NCBI GenBank assembly: GCA_028583415.1
Contig: CM053269.1
Location: 50,001,322-50,065,321 of the forward strand
Direction: 5' to 3'
From: Protea cynaroides
Lineage: Eukaryota > Streptophyta > Magnoliopsida > Proteales > Proteaceae
DNA: 64,000 nucleotides
Shown: positions 61,501 to 64,000 of the stretch, piece after piece
Numbering within the stretch: position 1 is the stretch's first letter
Layout of the letters: every line of letters starts with the position of its first letter
The notes under the pieces: model-generated
The model's database searches: none
The model's input: only the letters and a program-made list of their open reading frames with translations
Told to the model about the DNA's origin: nothing
Translations under genes and position numbers: made by a program

Positions 61501-64000
61501 CATTACAAAGGTCATCCATACCAAGTTTCATCTAATTCTGACGGTTAGATTTCAAGATAAGTGGTTTTTTTCATTACTTTTCTCTGCAGATTTTTTGTAT
61601 TGGACTGAATTAAGGTCCTGTAGCAAAGAGGGCTTATTAATTTGACTTGCTTTAAACCCTCTTTGCCATCAATTGGTATAGCTGATGCAGCCCAAGTCTA
61701 CTCCAGAAGGGACCGAAAGTCTAAAATTGGGCCAGGCCCAATTGCTGACCAACCCACACTGTTCACGTGAACAGTGTTCACGGTACTGTTCACGTGAACA
61801 GTACCAACAGCAGATTTTCACTCTTTTTTATTTCTTTCCTAAAAATAGTGTTAGTTATTTGGAATTTTAATTGTTTGGAAACTAAAAACTTTCTTAAATT
61901 TAGTTTCCTAAAAGTGTTTAGAAACTTTCCTATTTTCAGATTTAGAAAGTTTTCTTTCCATTGTATTAAAACCTTCCTATGTTATAAGGAGGTTTAGTTT
62001 AGTAGTTTTATCTCTTTCCTATTTTAATTGTAAGGATTCTCATTATAAATAAGAGGAGTAGAAGCTGGCTGGTGGTTAGATTTTCCAGAAAAAGTAAAGT
62101 TTAAAACTTCTATTTTCTGGTTGAGTCTCTCAAGGTTGTGAGACTCAACCAATTGTTTCTTCTTCTTTCTTTGAGATTCTAAGCTTTGTTTTAGTTCACA
62201 ATCAATCAATATTGGCTGGCGACACTGTTCTCTGCTGAGTATGCTAAAGTCTTGCTGATCTGCTACCAATTTCCATCGACATTAGCTGAACTATAACCAG
62301 ATCTGGGCGGTACCAGGTACAGCAGGTACAGCAGGCTTTCGAGACTCATAACTCCTATAGTTCTTTTCAGATCCTCCCCAAACTTCAGAAGGTGTTTACA
62401 ATCATTACAAATGTCATCCATACCAAGTTTCATCTAATTCTGACGGTTAGATTTCAAGATAAGTGGTTTTTTTCATTACTTTTCTCTGCAGATTTTTTGT
62501 ATTGGACTGAATTAAGGTCCTGTAGCAAAGAGGGCTTATTAATTTGACTTGCTTTAAACCCTCTTTGCCATCAATTGGTATCAGAGCATGGCTGAGGAGA
62601 GTTCTAACTCTCCTAATCAGTTCAATAATCTCAATGACCTTGTTAATTTGGTTCTCCAACGATTGACCAAATTGGATGCCAAATTAGACAGTATGGATGG
62701 AAGAATAAGTAATTTGGAGGAACGGAATAATCCTAGGCCGGCCAGACTAGAAGCCCCTAGAAGAGAAATTCCCATAGCCAACTTAATGCCAAGGTGTGTT
62801 CCTAGGGCTCCCCAAAGAGTCCCTAGAGAAGAATACCAAGACCCACCCTATGAAGACTATGATGGCAATCAACCTATTCGGTATCAAACCCATAAGGTGC
62901 GAATGGATCTTAAGGAGTTCCATGGAAGACAAGACCCCCAAGCTTTTCATGATTGGGTGAATGCCCTAGATGACTACTTTGATTGGTTTAGTCTACCCGA
63001 ACCTAGAAAGCCGCAATTGGCCCGCTCTAAACTAGTGGGGGTGCTCGCGATTGGTGGCGTAACTATGAATATAGTCTCATGAGGAGTCGTGAGAGAACCC
63101 ACTACTTGGGAGGAGATGAAGGAAGAATTGAAAGAAAAGTATTTGCCTCGGTCCTTCCAAAGAAGGTTGCATGACCAACTGAACAATCTTCGTCAAGGTA
63201 ATATGAGTATGGAAGACTATGTATACCAATTTGATCAATTATGTGCACGGTCAGGTTCACGAGACAATGATGATCAAATGATATCTCGATTCCGTTTGGG
63301 ACTACGACTGAAATAAGAGAAAAAATGGGTGTGGTTGATATTGTAAGTCTTAATGAGCGTGTTGATAAGGCTTTTCAAGCTGAAGAACTCCTAAAGACCT
63401 CTAGAAGGTATACCCCAAATTTTAATGAAGGCAAGAAACCCATGCCAACTCCCAAGAGCACTGTGGCTGCACCTCGTCATACTCCCACGGTAACTGAAAG
63501 GGGAAAGGGACCAATAACCCCCAATAACAGTGTTCAATGCTATCATTGTAATGCCTATGGCCATTATGCAAGGGATTGTCCAAGAAAAGTGAAAGGCAAT
63601 TCCTTAGTGGCTTCTGTGGAAGCCAATGCTGATTCCCAAGTGTGGGAACCACAAGAAGATAATTCCTATGATAATGCTGCCCTAGCTGATGATCTGGAGT
63701 ATAACTATGAAGAAGATGAAGCATCCCTTGGAATACATGTTGTGAGTCGGATATTAGTGGCTGAATCAAAAGGGGAAGATTGGCGTCGTCATTGTATTTT
63801 TACCACCCGCATGTCTAGTGGACCTAAGCTTGCTCAAATTATTGTGGACAGCGGTAGCAGTGTTAATGTTGTGTCACAAGCTTTTGTAATAGATGCTAAA
63901 CTAGAGGCTGAAACTCATCCTCAACCGTACAAGGTCTCACTTCTCAACGGTAATACATTGGAAGTAAGTCAAAGATGCTTGATTCCGTTACAAGCAGGGG
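13238..64000 (+). CDS. PAS1: PASTICCINO1-type FKBP (FKBP72), N-terminal 404 codons, runs off the window
   Basis: PAS1 proteins are multi-FKBP, TPR-containing immunophilins; in Arabidopsis PAS1 acts at the ER as a scaffold for very-long-chain fatty acid elongation and controls cell division and differentiation. Coding exons read here: 13238-13302, 13434-13518, 14448-14517, 18818-18915, 22003-22125, 33682-33714, 36230-36288, 36519-36603, 37007-37165, 39040-39097, 43109-43257, 55520-55617, 55750-55819, 55996-56055. All splice phases agree and no stop interrupts the joined frame. FKBP-like domain 1 covers about residues 46-147 (VIFHCTVRTLDG, GLLEGIPTM), domain 2 about 170-259 and domain 3 about 288-384 (LRVHYKGML, LVTCPPDYAYDK). 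Exon 14 ends in DWTGLNFKSIMDDAENIKNT, which in the family leads straight into the TPR region; the TPR exons were not found before 64000. ATG 13238 is chosen because it starts the conserved MAV..KKK leader; an upstream in-frame extension has only TTG. Intron 5 uses a GC donor. Introns 3, 4, 5, 6, 10, 11 and 14 are 2.5 to over 12 kb and are filled with transposons. Confidence 0.93.
13519..14447 (+). other. PAS1 intron 2 with a (GATA)n microsatellite
   Basis: The intron is 929 bp with a GT-AG border. A GATA tetranucleotide run lies at about 14004-14029. Nothing else is notable. Confidence 0.7.
14720..15312 (-). repeat. LTR-like segment ending CTGCATCA, with degenerate AATCACCAC repeats
   Basis: The segment ends in CTGCATCA, as do the reverse-oriented solo LTRs of this window. 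It contains five loosely spaced (about 25-35 bp) ATCACCACC/ATCACCATGG words at about 14760-14865. I could not find a matching target duplication, so the left border and the LTR identity are tentative. It lies in PAS1 intron 3. Confidence 0.35.
15888..16803 (-). mobile_element. Solo LTR (916 bp) with CTTTG target duplication
   Basis: The segment begins TGATGGCAGAGG and ends CTGCACTGCATCA, so in its own (minus) orientation it starts TGATGCAG and ends TGCCATCA, like the Ty3/gypsy-type LTR at 60781. CTTTG stands on both sides (15883-15887 and 16804-16808). It shares the GAGACTC/GAGTCTC hairpin motif (about 16308-16337) and the repeated GGAAACT..GGATTAGG words with that LTR. No internal region remains, so it is a solo LTR left by LTR-LTR recombination. 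It lies in PAS1 intron 3. Confidence 0.8.
17040..17180 (+). other. Short 46-codon open frame in PAS1 intron 3
   Basis: An ATG-to-TAA frame encodes an acidic peptide with words such as DKDQIYIDDLKAE and ATWERLPWREG. It does not match anything I recognise and may be a captured exon fragment. Its 3' end overlaps the start of the hairpin at 17178. Confidence 0.2.
17178..17290. repeat. 33-bp near-perfect hairpin (47-nt loop) with flanking direct repeats
   Basis: The arm at 17178-17210 (GGTAAACTAGACGGAATGTC.. to ..GCTC) is the reverse complement of 17258-17290 with one mismatch. Outside the arms, ATGGGAAAGGTTGCCATGGA followed by GAA(G)G..AAAGA.GAGGA occurs directly repeated at about 17129-17168 and 17290-17328. 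In the PAS1 primary transcript it would fold into a stable stem. Whether it is processed into small RNA is unknown. Confidence 0.7.
17802..18264 (-). mobile_element. Solo LTR (463 bp) with AATGT target duplication, carrying a nested MITE
   Basis: The segment starts TGTAACAAGGGAG and ends GTCGCAACA, with AATGT on both sides (17797-17801 and 18265-18269). A TATTTATTTATAGA stretch could be an LTR promoter region. The 177-bp MITE at 18027 inserted into it later. It lies in PAS1 intron 3. Orientation is not certain. Confidence 0.7.
18027..18203. mobile_element. hAT-type MITE (CATAGTTGTCAAGG ends), copy 1
   Basis: The ends are CATAGTTGTCAAGGCG and CCTTGACAACTATG. The 8-bp duplication GTCTGGGT lies at 18019-18026 and 18204-18211, as made by hAT transposases. 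The interior contains a tandem duplication of a TTGGTTGCCTAGGC..CTTCCAAGGACTTGGTTC unit. It is nested inside the solo LTR 17802-18264. Confidence 0.88.
18916..22002 (+). other. PAS1 intron 4 (3.1 kb)
   Basis: The intron is GT-AG. It contains the MITE at 20632-20771. Poly-A and poly-T runs lie near 21143-21157 and 21232-21242. The frames in it (for example 21064-21390) are not coding. Confidence 0.7.
20632..20771. mobile_element. hAT-type MITE, copy 2 (140 bp)
   Basis: The ends CATAGTTATCAACTTATC and CGCCTTGATAACTATG pair as an inverted repeat. The 8-bp duplication CTATCAAT is present at 20624-20631 and 20772-20779. The interior GCCCAAGGCGCCCGCCTAGG belongs to the same family as copies 1 and 3. 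Confidence 0.85.
24123..25385 (+). repeat. Possible 3' LTR preceded by a polypurine tract
   Basis: A purine run AAAGGGAAAGGGGG (24123-24136) is followed immediately by TGATGCGGGATCCGGG, the arrangement expected of a polypurine tract and the start of a 3' LTR. An (AG)n run at 24939-24964 and GA-rich sequence follow. The right border was not found and there is no recognisable internal region, so this is a tentative call. Confidence 0.3.
25949..26076 (-). repeat. 3' LTR of the copia element (128 bp)
   Basis: TG..CA bounded. It matches 31178-31348 except for a few substitutions and the absence of three extra ~15-bp units. The adjacent polypurine tract (complement CTTGAGGGGGAG) is at 26077-26088. 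Confidence 0.92.
26084..26667 (-). pseudogene. copia RNase H and end of the polyprotein
   Basis: Two overlapping minus-strand frames cover the RNase H-like domain. NAYTDADWAG and VAHSSAKVEFRAMA are in 26371-26667; FYNNKAAISIAHN, RTKHEEIDRHFIKEK and VADIFTKGL are in 26084-26380. The frame change near 26380 breaks the domain. Confidence 0.88.
26781..27548 (-). pseudogene. copia reverse transcriptase, broken
   Basis: The upstream part (27300-27548) has ALKKNETWDLVDLP, VGCKWIFNIK, ARLVARGFTQ and ETFAPVAKM. The downstream part (26781-27242) has MDVPPGFS, LKRSLYGLKQSPRTW and the catalytic YVDD at 27018-27029. The two parts are separated by an in-frame stop and about 55 bp of further coding-like sequence. 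Confidence 0.92.
28062..29095 (-). pseudogene. copia integrase, frameshifted
   Basis: The frame 28358-29095 carries the pre-integrase zinc-binding part (WHQRLGHPS.. with CEAC), the first catalytic Asp in HYDVWG and the second in KSDNGREYLE. The frame 28062-28469 continues with MAERKNRHLLE (third acidic residue) and the PKIFGRVCYVRN and RCLFLGYS motifs. The overlap shows one frameshift near 28460. Confidence 0.9.
29074..29490 (-). pseudogene. copia aspartic protease
   Basis: The motif WIIDSGATDHMTSNPS has its catalytic Asp codon at 29350-29352, followed by VANGTLTSVLGTGSI and VFYVPKFSVNLMSIS, typical of copia proteases. Confidence 0.88.
29550..30460 (-). pseudogene. copia gag remnant with zinc knuckle
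   Basis: A CX2CX4HX4C zinc knuckle (CEHCGKPWHTKDTC) lies at 29668-29709. Upstream sequence up to about 30460 matches a gag N-terminus in pieces (an IPTNTIKLDGRNY-like start) but is broken in all frames. Confidence 0.75.
31164..31177 (-). other. Primer binding site of the copia element
   Basis: On the minus strand it reads TGGTATCAGAGCAA directly after the 5' LTR, the standard complement of the initiator methionine tRNA 3' end in plant retroelements. Confidence 0.9.
31178..31348 (-). repeat. 5' LTR of the copia element (171 bp) with tandem 15-bp units
   Basis: Same as the 3' LTR but 43 bp longer, because the word ACATAATGAACCTGG is repeated in tandem at about 31276-31334 (the last unit is two bases shorter). 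Confidence 0.92.
31467..31498. repeat. (TA)n microsatellite
   Basis: An uninterrupted TA run within the right half of the split hAT-type element. Confidence 0.9.
32640..32969. mobile_element. Degraded relative of the CATAGTTGTC MITE
   Basis: The right end GACTTTGAGAACTATG resembles the family end CTTGACAACTATG. The interior has GCCTTGGTAG, CAGGCCAAGGCAACCAAGG and GGTGCCTTGGACC words. Flanks TGTAACCA and CTTAACCA agree in six of eight bases. It is older than the three clean copies. Confidence 0.45.
33715..36229 (+). other. PAS1 intron 6 (2.5 kb)
   Basis: GT-AG intron. It contains poly-T (35291-35312) followed by poly-G (35313-35327), and GA-rich sequence at about 34600-34880. No bounded transposon could be defined. 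Short ORFs on the minus strand here are low in complexity. Confidence 0.6.
37630..38155 (+). mobile_element. RTE-type LINE remnant, 3' end
   Basis: In broken frames one reads reverse transcriptase C-terminal words: a WKKWRDASRVLCDRCIPLKLK-like stretch, then TYGAECWAVKK, VAEMRMLRW, LRWHGHVQWRP and a tail W(R/K)K..HVADP. It is 5'-truncated and ends in a short A run near 38155, the usual LINE outcome. It lies in PAS1 intron 9 and is non-functional. Confidence 0.75.
39260..39990 (+). repeat. LTR fragment of the TGATGCAGC..AATCTCTAGA family
   Basis: It starts TGATGCAGGCTGAGATCCG and shares GGAATCTCTAGA, TTTGTAATCTTT and TCTCTCTTT/TACGGTATCCCT blocks with the LTRs at 50058 and 52545. The right border was not resolved and no target duplication was found. 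It lies in PAS1 intron 10. Confidence 0.45.
40739..42181 (+). mobile_element. Miniature LTR retroelement (TRIM)
   Basis: Two LTR copies (40739-41324 including a nested 122-bp MITE with its 8-bp duplication; 41727-42181) are each about 455 bp without the insert. The first is followed by TGGTATCAGAG (41325-41335, initiator Met primer site). The second is preceded by a purine/G-rich tract (41696-41726). The ~400-bp interior is made of TACTACTACTTGGTTCACA-type repeats and encodes nothing. No matching 5-bp duplication was found at the presumed borders. Confidence 0.75.
40908..41029. mobile_element. hAT-type MITE, copy 3 (122 bp)
   Basis: The ends are CATAGTTGTCAAGGCATCG and CGCCTTGACAACTATG, with GTAACTAG duplicated at 40900-40907 and 41030-41037. 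It is inserted in the 5' LTR of the TRIM; the 3' LTR shows the empty site (TTGTAACTTAGACTC). Confidence 0.92.
43975..44160. repeat. Left subterminal ACCCT/AGGGT repeat cluster of the hAT element
   Basis: CCCTACCCT, TACCCTGACAGGGTA and TTTACCCTGA words occur repeatedly. A matching cluster lies at about 48460-48640 at the other end. Confidence 0.85.
44721..46935 (-). pseudogene. hAT transposase, interrupted by one stop and one frameshift
   Basis: The N-terminal frame runs from ATG 46935 to 45685. It includes a BED-type zinc finger (RCNCNYCNKELAC with HLDKC) and catalytic-core words LTTDMWTSNQNLGYM and ITVDNAANND, plus HVRCCAHVLNLIVKEGL. The C-terminal frame 44721-45551 holds the hAT dimerisation domain (ILGWWKYNSSRLPILSKVAR, VASESAFSTSGRILD). 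Between them an in-frame TAA (about 45687) and a one-base shift in a T run (about 45618-45624) break the gene. A probable leader intron lies upstream: the acceptor is just before the ATG (about 46943) and the donor near 47938, within GA-rich 5' UTR-like sequence. Confidence 0.9.
48745..49388. mobile_element. Palindromic foldback element, copy 1
   Basis: The left arm (ACTTATTTAT.., TTAAGATATTATTTATAGATAAG, TTGAATCC, TTCAAATTCTAAATGG..) is the diverged reverse complement of the right arm (..GAATTTGAATTTTAGATT, ATTCAAATGG, CTTATTTATGAATAATATCTTAAG). The midpoint is near 49065. It is non-coding. It resembles 58341-59170 throughout. Confidence 0.7.
50058..53337 (+). mobile_element. Non-autonomous LTR element with an insertion in its 5' LTR
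   Basis: LTRs 50058-52165 and 52545-53337 both start TGATGCAGCATAGG and end TCATC(T/C)CATCA or CATCCCATCA. The 3' copy is 793 bp. The 5' copy is larger because of an insert at about 50866-52131. TTTGGTATCAAAGC (52167-52180) follows the 5' LTR as a primer site. The ~380-bp interior has no gag or pol. Flanks CCCAC and CTTAC do not match well, so old age or rearrangement is likely. The TC-rich LTR 3' halves give spurious Ser/Pro/Leu frames. Confidence 0.7.
50866..52131. mobile_element. TTTCGG-type repeat inserted in the 5' LTR
   Basis: The ends ATGGTTCAGAGTTTCGGCCG and CGAAACTGAAATTACGATCC are rich in GAAAC/GTTTC inverted words, like the repeats at 43735 and 57871. The surrounding LTR words CTCTTTTCT and CTTTTCGCT suggest a degenerate 8-10-bp target duplication. 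The interior includes ATC-rich hairpins (AGATCTGAGCTAGATCTG) near 51485-51600. It has no recognised gene. Confidence 0.5.
53399..54320 (+). mobile_element. Solo LTR (922 bp) related to the gypsy-type LTR at 60781
   Basis: It starts TGATGCAGGCCAGG and ends CTCTTTGCCATCA. It carries the GGTTGAGTCTC..GAGACTCAACC hairpin, here followed by a second GGTTGTGAGACTCAACC. Flanks CTGGT and GTGGT agree in four of five bases. A GTTATAAATAAG promoter-like box is at about 53786. Confidence 0.7.
54712..54739. repeat. (GT)n microsatellite
   Basis: A GTGTGT run, immediately left of the 123-bp tandem repeat. Confidence 0.85.
54743..55075. repeat. Tandem repeat, ~123-bp unit, about 2.7 copies
   Basis: The words AGGGCCAGGCGATCTGG, TAAATCAAAATTTT, GGTGGCACACCAAATTTTT and CAGTTTAGTCTTTTGGATCAA recur. 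GCCA(G/A)G starts at 54751, 54875 and 54998, giving periods of 124 and 123. Confidence 0.9.
57157..57384. repeat. Two tandem copies of a 114-bp unit
   Basis: TTTCTTCTTACTTTGTTACT followed by TGGTGTTAGAGCAAGTTACC and onward occurs at 57157 and again at 57271 with a few substitutions. Confidence 0.88.
58028..58235. mobile_element. Small palindromic MITE (GCTCCGTTTGTTTTGATG ends)
   Basis: GCTCCGTTTGTTTTGATG.. at the left pairs with ..CATCAAAACAAATGGAGC at the right, and the pairing extends inward (TGTAAAATTTTA, TTTTATATGTAAAA, TAGTAGGTAAAA-type). No clear target duplication was found. Confidence 0.65.
58341..59170. mobile_element. Palindromic foldback element, copy 2
   Basis: Arms of about 400 bp are reverse complements of each other (midpoint near 58755), for example ACTTAAGATATTATTCATAAATAAG at the left (in parts) against CTTATTTATGAATAATATC at the right. 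It is homologous to 48745-49388 but keeps about 190 bp more around the centre. Confidence 0.72.
60024..60780. mobile_element. hAT-like end with adjoining coding-like fragment, cut by the gypsy insertion
   Basis: TAGGGCTGCCACAGGGTCAGG with following GGGCCGG, CCCTGCCAGGGTC and GACCCTATCAGGGG resembles the end of the hAT element at 43940. The other end is not seen before the gypsy LTR at 60781, so the element may be truncated or may continue beyond it. Confidence 0.4.
60449..60771 (-). pseudogene. Unidentified coding-like fragment
   Basis: The minus-strand frame reads as natural protein (RLSNLIQRYHSLHSSYF, FLQYISGEMLRGELILKLED, EAILVLADMDPKRDNVQEE) and is open right up to the LTR at 60780, beyond which the frame is LTR-derived. 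I do not recognise the family. It may be a host-gene fragment captured by the hAT-like element or a remnant exon cut by the gypsy insertion. Confidence 0.3.
60781..61671 (+). repeat. gypsy-type LTR, first tandem copy (891 bp)
   Basis: TGATGCAGCCC to TTTGCCATCA. Promoter-like TATAAATA lies at 61142-61149. The GGTTGAGTCTC..GAGACTCAACC hairpin is at 61217-61248. It is followed by ATTGGTATAGC (61672-61682), a shortened primer-site-like spacer. Confidence 0.95.
60855..60902. promoter_or_regulatory. Two perfect palindromes centred on CACGTG in the LTR
   Basis: TGTTCACGTGAACA cores lie within a 20-bp (60855-60874) and a 22-bp (60881-60902) perfect palindrome. CACGTG is the plant G-box bound by bZIP and bHLH factors; its use here is inference. 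The same pair is at 61757-61776 and 61783-61804 in the second LTR. Confidence 0.7.
61683..62573 (+). repeat. gypsy-type LTR, second tandem copy (891 bp)
   Basis: Same length as the first copy. I counted only about three substitutions (near 61713, 61808 and 62411). It is followed by ATTGGTATCAGAGC, the intact primer binding region. Confidence 0.95.
62588..63850 (+). pseudogene. gypsy-type gag and start of protease, frameshifted
   Basis: The frame opens at the ATG overlapping the primer site, with a coiled-coil-like leader (LNDLVNLVLQRLTKLDAKLD) and a retrotransposon gag domain (KEFHGRQDPQAFHDWVNALDD, REPTTWEEMKEELKEKYLP, YVYQFDQLC). Frame changes near 63045, 63090 and 63305 and stops at about 63080 and 63314 disrupt it. 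The zinc knuckle CYHCNAYGHYARDC is at 63538-63579. The protease motif DSGSSVNVV begins at 63847; sequence runs on to the window end. Confidence 0.9.

Larger units (their letters stand above)
56056..64000 (+). other. Start of PAS1 intron 14 (at least 7.9 kb)
   Basis: The donor is ACG then GTATTG. I searched for the expected TPR-coding exons and did not see them before 64000. The segment contains a 114-bp tandem duplication, a TTTCGG/CTCGG-type repeat with nested MITE and foldback, a hAT-like end at 60024 and the gypsy-type element. Confidence 0.6.
60781..64000 (+). mobile_element. Ty3/gypsy-type LTR retrotransposon with tandem 5' LTRs, 5' part only
   Basis: The order is LTR (60781-61671), 11-bp spacer, LTR (61683-62573), initiator-Met primer site (62576-62588), gag, zinc knuckle, then an aspartic protease domain at the window edge. 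The DSGSSVNVV-type protease and gag style suit a Ty3/gypsy element, but integrase and RT lie outside, so the superfamily is inferred. The gag frame is broken. It is inserted in PAS1 intron 14. Confidence 0.88.

Noticed and set aside
60732..62269. Duplicated small frames (for example with SREQCSRYCSREQYQQQ)
   Set aside because: They are the two tandem LTRs read through their palindromes, not genes.
56056..64000. TPR exons of PAS1 expected after exon 14
   Set aside because: No sequence encoding the TPR region was seen in any part of this stretch; it is probably beyond the window because of the gypsy insertion.

Overview
The window is nuclear DNA from a flowering plant. It has GT-AG-spliced genes with plant-specific relatives, abundant LTR retrotransposons, hAT transposons and MITEs, and A/T-rich intergenic DNA. 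The very long, transposon-filled introns would suit a large-genome, perhaps early-diverging, angiosperm (basal eudicot or magnoliid), but that placement is inference. No bacterial, organellar, rRNA or tRNA gene was seen.

Only two host genes can be supported well. (1) Positions 31-1932 (+) hold a compact five-exon gene for a ~407-residue plant-specific protein of unknown function; its exons join in frame. (2) Positions 13238 to beyond 64000 (+) hold the first 14 coding exons (404 codons) of a PASTICCINO1 (PAS1/FKBP72) orthologue, with three FKBP-type domains. Its C-terminal TPR exons are not in the window. The 50 kb between the PAS1 start and the window end is therefore almost all intron. A further reading frame at 2672-3139 looks coding but is unassigned.

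Region by region: 0-2 kb, gene 1. 2-13 kb, intergenic, with three related MITEs carrying huge CAC/GTG trinucleotide tracts (3.4-6.0 kb), a 279-bp inverted-repeat MITE at 8.7 kb and a long diverged inverted repeat at 9.7-11.6 kb. 13-22 kb, PAS1 exons 1-5; introns 3 and 4 hold two solo LTRs with exact 5-bp target duplications, two short hAT-type MITEs and a strong 33-bp hairpin. 22-34 kb, intron 5 (GC donor), containing a hAT-type MITE split by a degenerate Ty1/copia element; both insertions keep their target duplications. 34-43 kb, exons 6-11, an RTE-type LINE remnant and a miniature LTR element (TRIM) with a nested MITE. 43-55.5 kb, intron 11, with a 4.7-kb hAT transposon bearing a broken transposase gene, a palindromic foldback element, a non-autonomous LTR element with another repeat inside one LTR, and a solo LTR. 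55.5-56.1 kb, exons 12-14. 56-64 kb, start of intron 14, with foldback repeats and the 5' part of a young Ty3/gypsy-type element whose LTR is present twice in tandem before gag.

The genes do not form a pathway. The window is best read as a housekeeping-type immunophilin gene that keeps an intact reading frame while its introns accumulate layer upon layer of nested transposons. Target-site duplications allow the insertion order to be read directly in several places.
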